From: Variovorax sp. Root411
Lineage (GTDB): Bacteria > Pseudomonadota > Gammaproteobacteria > Burkholderiales > Burkholderiaceae_C
NCBI RefSeq assembly: GCF_001425205.1
Contig: NZ_LMDW01000001.1
Coordinates: forward strand, 683,928 to 747,927
Direction: 5' to 3'
DNA: 64,000 nt
The notes below the pieces were generated by a model, which worked only from the letters and a program-made list of their open reading frames with translations, did not search any database and was not told the DNA's origin. The position numbers were made by a program, and so were the translations under genes. This document shows, piece after piece, positions 53,922 through 64,000 of the stretch. Every line of letters begins with the position of its first letter. The first letter of the stretch is position 1.

Positions 53922-54818
53922 ATGTCCCTCGACGACAGCCGTTCCGACTTCGACTCGCTTCGCCCCGGCGAGAGCACCGGCCAGGGTGCCACGCGCCGCA
54001 CCGCGCTCAAGGCCGCCATTGGCGTGGGCTACGCGGCCGCCGTGTTGCCGGTGATGGCACAGACCGCCATCAACACCACGGCCGAAGGCCTGAAGGCCGG
54101 CCCCATCAAGTACACCGTCAACGGTTTCGAGGTTCCCGGCTACGCGGCCGCGCCCGAAGGCAAGACCGGCCTGCCGGTGGTCCTGGTGATCCAGGAAATC
54201 TTCGGCGTGCACGAGTACATCGCCGACACCTGCCGCCGCTTCGCCCAGCTCGGCTACCTGGCCATCGCCCCCGAGCTGTATGCGCGCCAGGGCGACCCGC
54301 GCGGCTACACCGACATTCCGAAGCTGCAGGCCGACGTCGTCAGCAAGGTGCCCGACGCGCAGGTCATGGCCGACCTCGACGGCGCGCTGGCCTATGCCAA
54401 GGCCAACGGCGGCGACACCGGCAAGGCCGGCATCACCGGCTTCTGCTGGGGCGGGCGCATCGTCTGGCTCTATGCCGCCACCGGCAAGGTCAAGGCGGGC
54501 GTGGCCTGGTACGGCCGGCTGGTCGGGCAGGCCAGCGGACTGACGCCGAAGCACCCGATCGACGTTGCCGCCGGCCTGCAGGCGCCGGTGCTCGGCCTGT
54601 ACGGCGGAAAAGACCAAGGCATCCCTCTTGACACGGTTGATAAGATGAAAGCAGCTCTGGCCACCGGAACCCCGGCGGCCAAAGCGTCGAGCTTCGTCGT
54701 GTATCCCGAAGCAGGCCACGCATTCCATGCCGACTACCGCCCCAGCTATGTCAAGAGCGCGGCGGAAGACGGCTGGCAACGCGCCACAGCCTGGTTCAAA
54801 GCCAATGGCGTCGCCTGA
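53922..54818 (+). CDS. exported dienelactone hydrolase-family protein
   Basis: A 298-residue protein. Residues 1-45 hold a twin-arginine-like leader (ATRRTALKAAIGVGYAAAVLPVMA). The hydrolase domain follows with VIQEIFGVHEYI, the Cys nucleophile elbow G-F-C-W-G-G, and a late GHAFHAD with the catalytic histidine. The G-x-C-x-G elbow is diagnostic for dienelactone hydrolases. Such exported forms are common and their natural substrates are uncertain. A terminator follows. Confidence 0.88.
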   Translation: MSLDDSRSDFDSLRPGESTGQGATRRTALKAAIGVGYAAAVLPVMAQTAINTTAEGLKAGPIKYTVNGFEVPGYAAAPEGKTGLPVVLVIQEIFGVHEYIADTCRRFAQLGYLAIAPELYARQGDPRGYTDIPKLQADVVSKVPDAQVMADLDGALAYAKANGGDTGKAGITGFCWGGRIVWLYAATGKVKAGVAWYGRLVGQASGLTPKHPIDVAAGLQAPVLGLYGGKDQGIPLDTVDKMKAALATGTPAAKASSFVVYPEAGHAFHADYRPSYVKSAAEDGWQRATAWFKANGVA

Positions 54819-54844
54819 AGACGGCGCCTTGTAGCCACCCCGCC

Positions 54845-54877
54845 GAAGGCCGTCCGCGTGACGGCCTTTCTCTTTTT
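54845..54877 (+). terminator. intrinsic terminator
   Basis: A 9-bp stem (AAGGCCGTC/GACGGCCTT) with loop CGCGT, followed by TCTCTTTTT. It ends the hydrolase transcript. Confidence 0.88.
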
Positions 54878-54926
54878 ATGAACGGTATGCGGCCCTGACG
54901 GCCGCTCTTCTTGCGCAAGCCCAGCT

Positions 54927-55826
54927 ATGAATTTGATAGTCATCATCGCGGCGACCCTGGTTGCCGGTATCGGGAGCGTCTGGCTCGCGGCCCTGTTGTT
55001 GAAGGTGGGTGTGCGCAGCGGGTCGGGCGGCGTGAACCCGCAGCACCTGCTGAGCCTGGCGGCGGGCGCGCTGCTGGCCACCGCGTTCATGCACCTGCTG
55101 CCCGAAGCCTTCGAAAGCCGCATCGAGCCGGCGCTGCTGTTCGCCGTGCTGCTGTTTGGGCTGGTGTTTTTCTTCCTGCTCGACAAGGCCGAGCTGTGGC
55201 ACCACGGGCACGAGCATCACCATGGCGAGGAGAAGGTCGGGCACGACGGGCACGACGGGCACGAACATGGCCACGAGCACTCGCACGCTCATGCGCACGA
55301 CCACGGGCCCCGCACCGGCGGCTGGGCCGTGCTCACCGGGGACAGCGTGCACTGCTTTGGCGACGGCATCCTGATCGCCTCGGCCTTCACCGCCGACCTG
55401 CGCCTGGGCCTGGTCGCCGCCATCGCGGTGCTGGCGCACGAAGTTCCGCATCACATCGGCGACCTCGTCGTGCTGCGCCAGAGCTCGGCCAACCAGCGCG
55501 CGGCGCTGGTGAAGGTATCGCTCGCCGGCACCATGACCGCACTAGGCGGCATCGCGGGCTGGTGGCTGGTCGATCAACTGCACAGCTGGCTGCCGTACTT
55601 CCTGGTGCTGGCTGGTAGTAGCTTTGTCTACGTGGCGCTGGCCGACCTGATTCCGCAACTGCAAAAGCGCCTGCCGGCGCGCCAGACCGCCGCGCAGATC
55701 CTGTGGCTGGCCGCGGGCATCGTGCTGGTCACGCTGGTGAGCCGGCTGGCACACGGCGAGCATGGGCACGACCATGGCCACGACGACCCGGGCCACGGGG
55801 AGCACGGTCACGTGCACAAGGACTGA
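54927..55826 (+). CDS. ZIP-family divalent metal transporter
   Basis: A 299-residue membrane protein with about eight helices. The metal-binding helices show the ZIP signatures H-C-F-G-D-G-I-L-I-A-S-A-F and H-E-V-P-H-H-I-G-D. A long His/Asp/Glu-rich cytoplasmic loop (about residues 92-126) and a His-rich C-terminus suggest zinc buffering. It probably imports zinc or a related metal. No Zur box was recognised upstream. Confidence 0.93.
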   Translation: MNLIVIIAATLVAGIGSVWLAALLLKVGVRSGSGGVNPQHLLSLAAGALLATAFMHLLPEAFESRIEPALLFAVLLFGLVFFFLLDKAELWHHGHEHHHGEEKVGHDGHDGHEHGHEHSHAHAHDHGPRTGGWAVLTGDSVHCFGDGILIASAFTADLRLGLVAAIAVLAHEVPHHIGDLVVLRQSSANQRAALVKVSLAGTMTALGGIAGWWLVDQLHSWLPYFLVLAGSSFVYVALADLIPQLQKRLPARQTAAQILWLAAGIVLVTLVSRLAHGEHGHDHGHDDPGHGEHGHVHKD

Positions 55827-55944
55827 CGGTCCGCCAGATCCTGCAGGAAACTTCCCGACACCGATGCTGCGCGCCGGATGAACCGCAACGGTCGAAACAG
55901 GCGCACCATAGGGGGGCTGTCAGAAATCTGCCGAGGAAACGATC

Positions 55945-56157
55945 ATGAACACCATCGACGCCACCGCGCGATCCGCTGCGCCCGCCGAAGACGACGAGGA
56001 CGACACGCCCGCCGATGACTTCGAGGAGCAGGATGACGACGTATCCGACGACCTGTCGGAGGAAACGGGCATCGACCTCACCGATGCGAGCGAGCTCGAT
56101 GCCGACAACGTGCCGGCCGACGAGGAATTCGATCGCGTCATGAACGCGCCTGATTAG
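55945..56157 (+). CDS. small, strongly acidic protein
   Basis: A 70-residue protein with about 40 percent Asp plus Glu, from ATG 55945 with GAGGAAAC upstream. It carries EDDEDDTPADDFEEQDDD and is probably disordered. It has no cysteines and no membrane segment. A metal-buffering or nucleic-acid-mimic role can be imagined but nothing supports a choice. It follows the ZIP gene by 118 bases. Confidence 0.65.
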   Translation: MNTIDATARSAAPAEDDEDDTPADDFEEQDDDVSDDLSEETGIDLTDASELDADNVPADEEFDRVMNAPD

Positions 56158-56214
56158 GCTCGACGCAAGGCTTCACTCACTCTTCATCCACCTTCTCGAG
56201 AGGGCGATACCGGA

Positions 56215-57384
56215 TCAGGCAGTGGCCGCAGTGGCGGGGGCGCGCAGTCGCTGCGGGCCCAGCATCTCTGCCGTGAGGCCGAAGGACGCGATGCGCTCCG
56301 GCAGCGGCAGTCCGCGCGCCAGCGCGGCACAGGCTTCGCCCATCGCGGCCGAGGTCTGTATGCCGTAGCCGCCTTGCGCCGCCACCCAGAAGAAACCCGG
56401 CACGCCGGGCTCGAAGCCACCGACGAGGTTGCCGTCGGCCACGAAGGAGCGCAGGCCGGCCCAGGTGCGCGTGGGGCGGCGGATGGCGAGCGTGGTCGCT
56501 TCCTCGATGCGGTGCATGGCGATGGCGATGTCCAGTTCTTCGGGCTGAACGTCCTGCGGCTCGACCGGATCGGCATTGGCCGGCGAGCCGAGCAGCATGC
56601 CGGCGTCGGGCTTGATGTACCAGCCCTCGTCGGCGCCGAACACCAGGGGCCAGTGCGCGACGCTCTGGCCCTCGGGCGGCGCGAAGATGAAGGCCGAGCG
56701 CCGGCGCGGCTCGATGCCCAGCGGCGGCACGCCCGCCATGCGCGCGATGGTGTCGACCCATGCGCCCGCTGCGTTGAGCACCACGGGCGCTTCGTATACG
56801 GCGCCGCCGGCTTCCACGCGCCAGCGCTTGCCCACGCGCTCGATGGCCGTCACGCCGGCATCGCACACCAATTGGCCGCCGGCCCGCCGCATGCCGCGCA
56901 GGTAGCCCTGGTGGATGGCGTGCACGTCCATGTCGGCCGCATCGGGTTCGTACACCGCGCCCAGCACCTGTTCGGGCCGCAGCGCCGGCACCATCTCGCG
57001 GGCCTGCTCGCCGCTCAGGCGCGTGGCGCCCGTGTTCATAGCGCGCAGCACCCCCCAGTGGGCATCGAGCTCGGCCATATGCTCGGCGCCCGCGACCATC
57101 ATGGCGCCGCGCGGCGTGAGCAGCGGGTGCTCGGCGAAGCCTTCGGGCGGATGTTCGAGGAAGGCGCGGCTCGCCATGGTGAGGGCGCGCACCTGCGCCG
57201 TGCCGTAGCTTTCCATGAAGAGGGCGGCAGAACGGCCAGTGGAGTGATAGCCGGGCTGCGACTCCCGTTCGAGAAGGATCACGCGGGCATGCGGTGCGAG
57301 CCAATGGGCTGCCGAAGCCCCGGCGATGCCGCCGCCGATCACCAGGAAGTCTGTCACGACGGGCGTTGGGGTGGTGGAAATCAT
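56215..57384 (-). CDS. FAD-dependent oxidoreductase, D-arginine dehydrogenase-like
   Basis: A 389-residue DAO-superfamily flavoenzyme. The FAD motif is VIGGGIAGASAAHWLAPHARVILLERE (about residues 15-40), followed by HSTGRSAALFMESYG, NAAGAWVD and a C-terminal GGYGIQTSAAMGEACAALARG. This layout resembles D-arginine dehydrogenase. It is divergent from an XRE-cupin regulator across a perfect palindrome, so it is probably that regulator's target. ATG at the complement of 57382-57384 is set by the FAD fold. Confidence 0.87.
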   Translation of the reverse strand: MISTTPTPVVTDFLVIGGGIAGASAAHWLAPHARVILLERESQPGYHSTGRSAALFMESYGTAQVRALTMASRAFLEHPPEGFAEHPLLTPRGAMMVAGAEHMAELDAHWGVLRAMNTGATRLSGEQAREMVPALRPEQVLGAVYEPDAADMDVHAIHQGYLRGMRRAGGQLVCDAGVTAIERVGKRWRVEAGGAVYEAPVVLNAAGAWVDTIARMAGVPPLGIEPRRRSAFIFAPPEGQSVAHWPLVFGADEGWYIKPDAGMLLGSPANADPVEPQDVQPEELDIAIAMHRIEEATTLAIRRPTRTWAGLRSFVADGNLVGGFEPGVPGFFWVAAQGGYGIQTSAAMGEACAALARGLPLPERIASFGLTAEMLGPQRLRAPATAATA

Positions 57385-57403
57385 GGCGAAAAGTGTAGAT
57401 GGA

Positions 57404-57423
57404 AATTTGCGTATACGCAAATT
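57404..57423. promoter_or_regulatory. perfect 20-bp palindromic operator
   Basis: AATTTGCGTATACGCAAATT is fully self-complementary and AT-rich against a GC-rich background. It lies 19 bases before the oxidoreductase start, overlapping a plausible minus-strand -35 (TTTGCG) with -10 TACACT 18 bases on. It is probably bound by the divergent XRE-cupin regulator. Confidence 0.75.
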
Positions 57424-57506
57424 CTGCGCCTCGCATGACGCGGCTTGGCAGGGGGGCGCGCGGACCGGCTGGCAAAATCCGTCCGCATCACCAGAGAAAG
57501 CCACGC

Positions 57507-58226
57507 GTGAAACCACACACAGGGACCAGGACGGGAACGAAGCCGAAGGCAGAGCCGCCCACGCTGGACCGCACCACTCTCGGCCATCGCCTGCGCACCG
57601 CGCGCAAACGCTTCGGCTGGACGCTGGCACAGCTGGCCGAGCGCTCGGGCGTGTCGATCACCACCATATCGCGCGCCGAGCGCGGCCAGCTCGCGCTGGG
57701 CTACGAGAACTTCACCGCACTGGGCCGCGCGCTCGAGATGGACATGAACGCGATGTTCGCGAGCACCGGCGTCAAGCCCGCGAAGCTCGACGGGCCAGTG
57801 GTCACGCGCGCGGGCAAGGGTGTGGTGTACCGGGGCCTGTCCATCGCCTACGAGTTCCTCGGCACCACGGCGGCGGGCAAGCAGATGAGCCCCATCGTCG
57901 GCACCGTGCACGCGCGGCGCATCCAGGGGCCGGAAGACTTCGTGCGGCATGCGGGAGAGGAGTTCGCCTATGTGCTGTCGGGCGAGATCGACGTGCACTT
58001 CGACAACGGCGAAGTGGTGCGCCTGGCGCGCGGCGACTCGCTGTATTTCGACAGCCGCCTCGGGCATGCGTATGTGAGCGTGAGCCGGCAGCTCGCGCGC
58101 ATCGTGGGCATGACCATCGGTGAAAGCGGGCACATGCAGTCTGCGCGCGAGGCGCCGGCGCTGAAGGCGCCACGCAAGACAGCACCTGCGAAGAAGACGG
58201 CGGCTCGCGGTAACGGCTCGCGGTAA
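57507..58226 (+). CDS. XRE-family regulator with C-terminal cupin domain
   Basis: A 239-residue protein from GTG 57507. Residues 27-82 form an XRE helix-turn-helix (LGHRLRTARKRFGWTLAQLAERSGVSITTISRAERGQ). Residues 140-205 form a cupin sensor domain (HAGEEFAYVLSGEIDVHFDNGEVVRLARGDSLYFDSRLGHAYVS). The Lys/Ala-rich tail is low complexity. Such proteins typically sense a small amine or amino acid and repress an adjacent oxidoreductase. The nearby palindrome is the likely site. Confidence 0.9.
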   Translation: MKPHTGTRTGTKPKAEPPTLDRTTLGHRLRTARKRFGWTLAQLAERSGVSITTISRAERGQLALGYENFTALGRALEMDMNAMFASTGVKPAKLDGPVVTRAGKGVVYRGLSIAYEFLGTTAAGKQMSPIVGTVHARRIQGPEDFVRHAGEEFAYVLSGEIDVHFDNGEVVRLARGDSLYFDSRLGHAYVSVSRQLARIVGMTIGESGHMQSAREAPALKAPRKTAPAKKTAARGNGSR

Positions 58227-58236
58227 GCGCTGAACG

Positions 58237-60249
<2,013 letters not shown>

Positions 60250-60420
60250 CTAAGGTTCCATGAAGCCCGCCCGTGGCGTGCCCGGAACTCTTTCAACGGT
60301 GCGCGGCAACAGGCGATGACAAAGCCTGCGCCCCGGATGCAACGGCGTGTGTCGGTTCCGTGCGGTCAAGCCTGTCGGCGCAGAACCACACGGCCAGGAG
60401 GCCGCTGCCTTGCGGCTCGG

Positions 60421-61053
60421 CTACTTGGCGCCGCCCGTGTACTTGGTGACGCTGGTGGCGCTCACGTGATAGCCGCTCACGCCCATCATCGAGTCGTTGC
60501 GCAGGGTCTGCAGCTTGCCTGTGACCCACACCGTGTCCATGGCGCGGAACTTGGCGCCCTTCTGCGGCACCACGTGCAGGATCTGGTTGGCCGGCGGCGG
60601 CGGTGTGTGGATGCAGGCGCCGAAGTAGGGCACCAGCAGGAACTCGGTGACTTCGCCCTTGGCTTCCTCGAGCGGCACGATGAAGCCGGGGATCCTGACT
60701 TCGGTGCCGTTCATCGCGGGATTGGTCGGCGCGTTGTTCGACACCTCCTGCATCTTCATGAGCAACTCGTTGGCGCGCGGGTCGCCGTCGTCGAGCGCGC
60801 TCAGGTCCATGCCCTTGAACTCCTTGGCCGGGTCCCAGTCCTTGGGCACCAGTTCTTCCCAGGTGATCTGGCGCGGCTGGCCCGCCGCGGCCTTGGCGGG
60901 CGCCGCGGCCTTGCCGCCCAGCGGGTTGGCGGCGGTGGTGTCCTTGGGCGCGGGCTCCGCGGCCCAGGCGGCAGCGGCAAGGCCGGCACCGGCGATCAGC
61001 ATTGAAAGCCGGATGAAAGCCTGGCTTGTGGACGTCGTGTGTGCGATGGGCAT
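60421..61053 (-). CDS. DUF3299 exported protein of a Zrg-like metal cluster
   Basis: A 210-residue periplasmic protein with a Sec signal (LIAGAGLAAAAWA-AEP, about residue 32). The DUF3299 core contains TWEELVPKDWDP, VRIPGFIVPLE and LVPYFGACIHTPPPPANQ, the last with a conserved Cys-x-His that may bind metal. It is the last gene of a minus-strand cluster with an ABC permease, an ATPase and a DUF2796 protein. This composition recalls ZrgABCDE of Vibrio, a zinc uptake system. Confidence 0.87.
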   Translation of the reverse strand: MPIAHTTSTSQAFIRLSMLIAGAGLAAAAWAAEPAPKDTTAANPLGGKAAAPAKAAAGQPRQITWEELVPKDWDPAKEFKGMDLSALDDGDPRANELLMKMQEVSNNAPTNPAMNGTEVRIPGFIVPLEEAKGEVTEFLLVPYFGACIHTPPPPANQILHVVPQKGAKFRAMDTVWVTGKLQTLRNDSMMGVSGYHVSATSVTKYTGGAK

Positions 61054-61056
61054 GGT

Positions 61057-62319
61057 TCAGATCCTCGGTGAGAGGCCGTCGGCGAGAGAGAGGCGGTAGG
61101 CGCGAATGCCAGGCAAGAGGCTTGCCAGCCATCCGGCGGCCAGCAGGCTTGCCAACAGCAGCCATTCGTTCAGTGTAGGTTCCGAGAGGCTCAGTGTCAG
61201 TCCGAACTGCGACTGCAGCCATGGCGAGAGCAGGGCGATGCCGAGCACCGCCATCACCACGCCGAAGGCCACGCCCAGCACGGTGACCATCGCGCCCTCG
61301 AGCGCGAGCAGCGTCAGCACGTGGCGCAGGCCCGCGCCCACGGCGCGCAAGACCGCAAGCTCGCGGCGGCGTTCGTTGAGGCCGGCCATCACCACCGAGA
61401 CCAGTCCCGCGAGGCTGACGAGCGCGACCAGCGCGGACATCAGCAGCAGCGCGTTCTCGCCGATGCCGATCACGCTCCACAGCTCGTCGAGCGCCACGCC
61501 GGGCAGGATGGCCATCAGCGGTTCGCCGGTGTAGGTGGAGATCCAGCGCTGCACGCCGAAGACCGCGGCGCGGTTCTTCAGGCCCACCAGCGCAGCCGTC
61601 ACGTTCTTGGGCGTGAGGTCGAACTTGCGCACCTGCTCGGCCGGAATGTGCACGCCCGGCATCGGCGCGCCGCCCACCCATTCGAGGTGGATGGCTTCCA
61701 TCGCCGCGAGGCCGATGTGCACCGTGCGGTCGACCGGCGTGCCGGTGCGCGCGAGCACGCCGACCACGGTGAAGGGCTTGTCCGCATGCTCGGCCACGTT
61801 AAGTTCGCCGCTGCCGTGGGCGAGGGTGATCTTCTGGCCCACGTGGTAGCCGAGCTTGTCGGCCACTTCGGCGCCAACCACTGCATCGAACAGCTCGCTG
61901 AAGGGCTTGCCTTCGCGCAGCTTCAGCGTTTGCCTGTCGCCGTAGCGGAAGTGCGTGAAGTAGTCGGTGGAGGTGGCCAGCACCGCGAAGCCTCGGTGCG
62001 AATCGCCGAGCGACAACGGCACCACCCAGTCGACACCCGGGTGCGCGGACAGCGCCTGCACGCTCTTCCACGAGATGTTGTTGGTGGCCGCGCCGATGCG
62101 GAACACCGAGTACAGCAGCAGCTGCGTCGAGCCGGTGCGCGCGCCGACGATCAGGTCGGTGCCCGAGACGGACGACGAGAAGTTCTCGCGCAGCTCGGTG
62201 CGGATGCGTTCGACACCCAGAAGAAGAAAGGTCGACAGCGCGATCGAGAACACCGTGAGCGCGAGCGTGAAGCGGCGGTTCCAGGCGCTGTGCCAGGCAA
62301 TGGAGAAGAGTGCCTTCAT
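61057..62319 (-). CDS. MacB/FtsX-type ABC transporter permease
   Basis: A 420-residue permease with one N-terminal helix (FTLALTVFSIALSTFLLLG), a large periplasmic domain (about residues 45-280) and three C-terminal helices, the FtsX arrangement. A conserved GLNERRRELAVLRAVGA loop couples to the ATPase. GAGG precedes the ATG at the complement of 62317-62319. The gene lies between the ATPase and DUF3299 genes. Confidence 0.9.
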   Translation of the reverse strand: MKALFSIAWHSAWNRRFTLALTVFSIALSTFLLLGVERIRTELRENFSSSVSGTDLIVGARTGSTQLLLYSVFRIGAATNNISWKSVQALSAHPGVDWVVPLSLGDSHRGFAVLATSTDYFTHFRYGDRQTLKLREGKPFSELFDAVVGAEVADKLGYHVGQKITLAHGSGELNVAEHADKPFTVVGVLARTGTPVDRTVHIGLAAMEAIHLEWVGGAPMPGVHIPAEQVRKFDLTPKNVTAALVGLKNRAAVFGVQRWISTYTGEPLMAILPGVALDELWSVIGIGENALLLMSALVALVSLAGLVSVVMAGLNERRRELAVLRAVGAGLRHVLTLLALEGAMVTVLGVAFGVVMAVLGIALLSPWLQSQFGLTLSLSEPTLNEWLLLASLLAAGWLASLLPGIRAYRLSLADGLSPRI

Positions 62320-62374
62320 TGGCAAACCTCCGCGCGTCGCGCTACGGTGTTCGCCTTGGGAGCGGCCCGGCGGC

Positions 62375-63121
62375 TCATGCGTCCGCCGCCATTGCGCTGG
62401 TGGCGGCGCGGTTGATTTCCGGCAGCAGCACGTGCCGCGCAAAGCGCTGCGCGATGCGCTGGTCGTGGCTCACGAACACGAGCGCGCTGTGGTGCTCGGC
62501 GCAGGCTGTCAGCAGCACGTCGAGGAAGGCTTCGCGCCGGTCTTCGTCGAGCGCGGAGGTGGGCTCGTCGGCAATCACCACCTCGGGCTGGCCGATGAGC
62601 GCGCGCGCGGCGGCCACGCGCTGCTGCTGCCCGACCGACAGCTGAACGGCCTGGCGCTTCCACAGGTTGCGGTCGAGGCCCATCTGCTCGAGCAGGTGCT
62701 CGGCCTCGTCGTGCGAGCTGCCGTTGCGCGACGCATTGGCCTCGCGCCGCTGCGAGAAGCGGCAGGGCAGCAGCACGTTGTCGATCACGCTCAGGTACGG
62801 CAGCAGGTTGAACTGCTGGAAGATGTAGCCCACATGGGCCACGCGGCTGCGGTCGCGTGCGGCGCCCGAGAGCTTCGACCAGTCGTGCCCGAGCAGCGTG
62901 ACGCGGCCTTCGTCGGCGACCAGCACGCCGGCCAGCAGCGACAGCAGCGTGCTCTTGCCGCAGCCGCTCGGGCCGTGCAGGAACACCGATTCGCCCGCGG
63001 TGATGCGAAAGGCCTCGATGTCGATGCACGGTTTCTTCACGCCGGGCCATGCGAAGCGCAATGCTTCGGCTGCGAGCACGACGCGCAAGGGCGACGGCTC
63101 GGCCTGCAGGGAGGTACTCAC
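62375..63121 (-). CDS. MacB/LolD-type ABC transporter ATPase
   Basis: A 248-residue ATPase with Walker A HGPSGCGKSTLL, Q-loop FQQFNLLPYLSV, signature LSVGQQQRVAAARAL, Walker B VVIADEPTSALD and switch His in FVSHDQRI. It fits the LolD/MacB group that pairs with FtsX-type permeases, as encoded next door. It probably energises movement or release of a periplasmic metal carrier. Confidence 0.93.
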   Translation of the reverse strand: MSTSLQAEPSPLRVVLAAEALRFAWPGVKKPCIDIEAFRITAGESVFLHGPSGCGKSTLLSLLAGVLVADEGRVTLLGHDWSKLSGAARDRSRVAHVGYIFQQFNLLPYLSVIDNVLLPCRFSQRREANASRNGSSHDEAEHLLEQMGLDRNLWKRQAVQLSVGQQQRVAAARALIGQPEVVIADEPTSALDEDRREAFLDVLLTACAEHHSALVFVSHDQRIAQRFARHVLLPEINRAATSAMAADA

Positions 63122-63125
63122 AGCC

Positions 63126-63725
63126 TTACTTGCCCCAGCTCAGGCGGGCGGGCTGGGTGGCTTGCGCACCGGCAGGGCGCTTCAGCTGGCGCTTGAACTG
63201 TCCCTGCGCCGTGGCAATCTGCGAGTCGATCTGGCGCAGGCCCTTGAACGCGCCGAACAGGTTGAGGTCGATGAACTTCGCGGCAGCCGCATTGGTGCAG
63301 TTGAAGGAGAAGGTGGCATCGAGGTCGGCATGGCCGGCGGGCTCGTTGGGGTCGGGGTTGCCCAGGCCCAGCGCACCGGAGCGCAGGTCGACCGGACCGA
63401 GCTTGCAGTTGGCGGCGGGGTCGACGATGAAGAGCTTGTCGGCCGCGCGCAGCTGGGCGACAGCCTCTTGGACGAGCTTTTTCTCGGCATCGGTCTTGGG
63501 TGCGCGTTCGAAGCCGACGATGTTGTCGAGTGGGGACTCCATGTCGATCACCACCGTGGGGCCGTCGACGGCCACGTCGAGCTTGAGCTGGCCGTGCACG
63601 TGGGCGTGCTGCTGCTGGGCCTGCGCGGTGAGGAACGGGGCTGCCGCGAAGAGCGCGGCGGCGATTGCGAGTCCCGTGGTGCGTTGGAAGCTCCGGAAGC
63701 GTCGACTCGTCGTCATCAATGTCAT
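63126..63725 (-). CDS. DUF2796 (ZrgA-like) periplasmic protein
   Basis: A 199-residue protein with a signal peptide (LAIAAALFAAAPFLTAQA-QQQ, about residue 36). QQQHAHVHGQLKLDVAVDG and MESPLDNIVGFERAP are the DUF2796 hallmarks, and the early histidines could bind zinc. C134 and the paired Cys of the barrel are retained. It probably is the metal-binding component of the adjacent ABC system. It overlaps the upstream sulfurtransferase stop by four bases. Confidence 0.88.
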   Translation of the reverse strand: MTLMTTSRRFRSFQRTTGLAIAAALFAAAPFLTAQAQQQHAHVHGQLKLDVAVDGPTVVIDMESPLDNIVGFERAPKTDAEKKLVQEAVAQLRAADKLFIVDPAANCKLGPVDLRSGALGLGNPDPNEPAGHADLDATFSFNCTNAAAAKFIDLNLFGAFKGLRQIDSQIATAQGQFKRQLKRPAGAQATQPARLSWGK

Positions 63726-64000
63726 GGTTCAGCGCCTTGCCGGGTCGGCAGCCCCGGCGTGTTGCTCCATTCGCTCCAGCTGCCGGCATAGAGCGCGGTC
63801 GTCCCGAACCCCGCGATCTGCATGGCGAGCAGATTCGGCACGGCGCTCACGCCGCTGCCGCAATGGTGGACGACGGTCGCCGCGTCGCGTCCCGCGAGCA
63901 GCGCTTCGAACTCGGCACGCAATTGCGATGCCGGCTTGAATTTGCCGTCGGGGCCGAGGTTGTCGGCGAAGGGCCGGTTGAGAGCCCCGGGGATGTGACC
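63722..64000 (-). CDS. sulfurtransferase (3-mercaptopyruvate sulfurtransferase/rhodanese), C-terminal part
   Basis: The last 92 residues of a rhodanese-domain enzyme whose 5' part lies beyond the window. HIPGALNRPFADNL precedes the active-site loop HHCGSGVSA, the C-G-S-G-V/T-A pattern of mercaptopyruvate sulfurtransferase (SseA type) rather than the CRxGxR of thiosulfate enzymes. It should transfer sulfur to thiols or cyanide. Confidence 0.88.
   Translation of the reverse strand, partial: GHIPGALNRPFADNLGPDGKFKPASQLRAEFEALLAGRDAATVVHHCGSGVSAVPNLLAMQIAGFGTTALYAGSWSEWSNTPGLPTRQGAEP

Overview
The window is GC-rich DNA with dense, often ATGA-overlapping genes. Its gene content fits a beta-proteobacterium of the family Comamonadaceae, most probably Variovorax: a BPSS1780-family membrane protein, a DUF2782-polA neighbourhood, a kinase-fold thrB, a fused LivM-LivG transporter and Variovorax-like intergenic repeats. 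No CRISPR array, rRNA operon or complete transposase was seen.

Layout. (1) 1-4690: housekeeping genes (possible rsgA start, phhB, an M48 peptidase, orn, rhlE). (2) 4730-8572: a four-gene catabolic operon behind a near-consensus promoter (opine dehydrogenase-type oxidoreductase, 3-hydroxyacyl-CoA dehydrogenase, alpha/beta hydrolase, MDR oxidoreductase); its substrate is unknown. (3) 8591-34402: the main accessory feature, a 26-kb block starting at a MarR-controlled divergent promoter. It holds a 2-oxoacid:ferredoxin oxidoreductase, a ferredoxin reductase, two Rieske dioxygenase alpha/beta pairs, two acyl-CoA ligases, a thiolase-like protein without its cysteine, a DUF35-SDR fusion, an isatin-hydrolase-like cyclase, SDRs, three LivK-type binding proteins with one Liv-type ABC transporter, a second MarR and a thioesterase. 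I read it as an iad-type auxin (indole-3-acetate, IAA) catabolic locus. The proposed route is: IAA uptake; oxidation by IadDE with reductase IadC to dioxindole-3-acetate; CoA activation; retro-aldol cleavage to isatin and acetyl-CoA; hydrolysis to isatinate; oxidative decarboxylation to anthraniloyl-CoA; thioesterase release of anthranilate. The locus assignment rests on gene content. The individual steps are inference.

(4) 34408-38424: a small-gene and tRNA region with an HTH regulator, small ORFs, two divergent tRNA genes (Arg-ACG, His-GTG), a frameshifted remnant gene, and normal-looking tRNA-Lys(CTT) and tRNA-Ala(CGC) around an SDR gene. (5) 38512-49584: an esterase and core genes (guaC, uvrD-type helicase, BPSS1780, thrB, DUF2782, polA, an M20 carboxypeptidase). 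(6) 49710-58226: amino-acid and D-amino-acid functions (LysR, FAD dehydrogenase, binding protein, Asp/Glu racemase), a dienelactone hydrolase-like protein, a ZIP transporter, an acidic small protein, and an FAD oxidoreductase divergent from an XRE-cupin regulator across a perfect 20-bp palindrome. (7) 58237-64000: a polyglutamine DUF3300 lipoprotein and a Zrg-like metal cluster (DUF3299, ABC permease, ATPase, DUF2796), ending in a truncated sulfurtransferase gene.

Five copies of a roughly 95-bp three-hairpin repeat lie next to stop or start codons. A separate paired-hairpin repeat fills the gap at 22942-23271.
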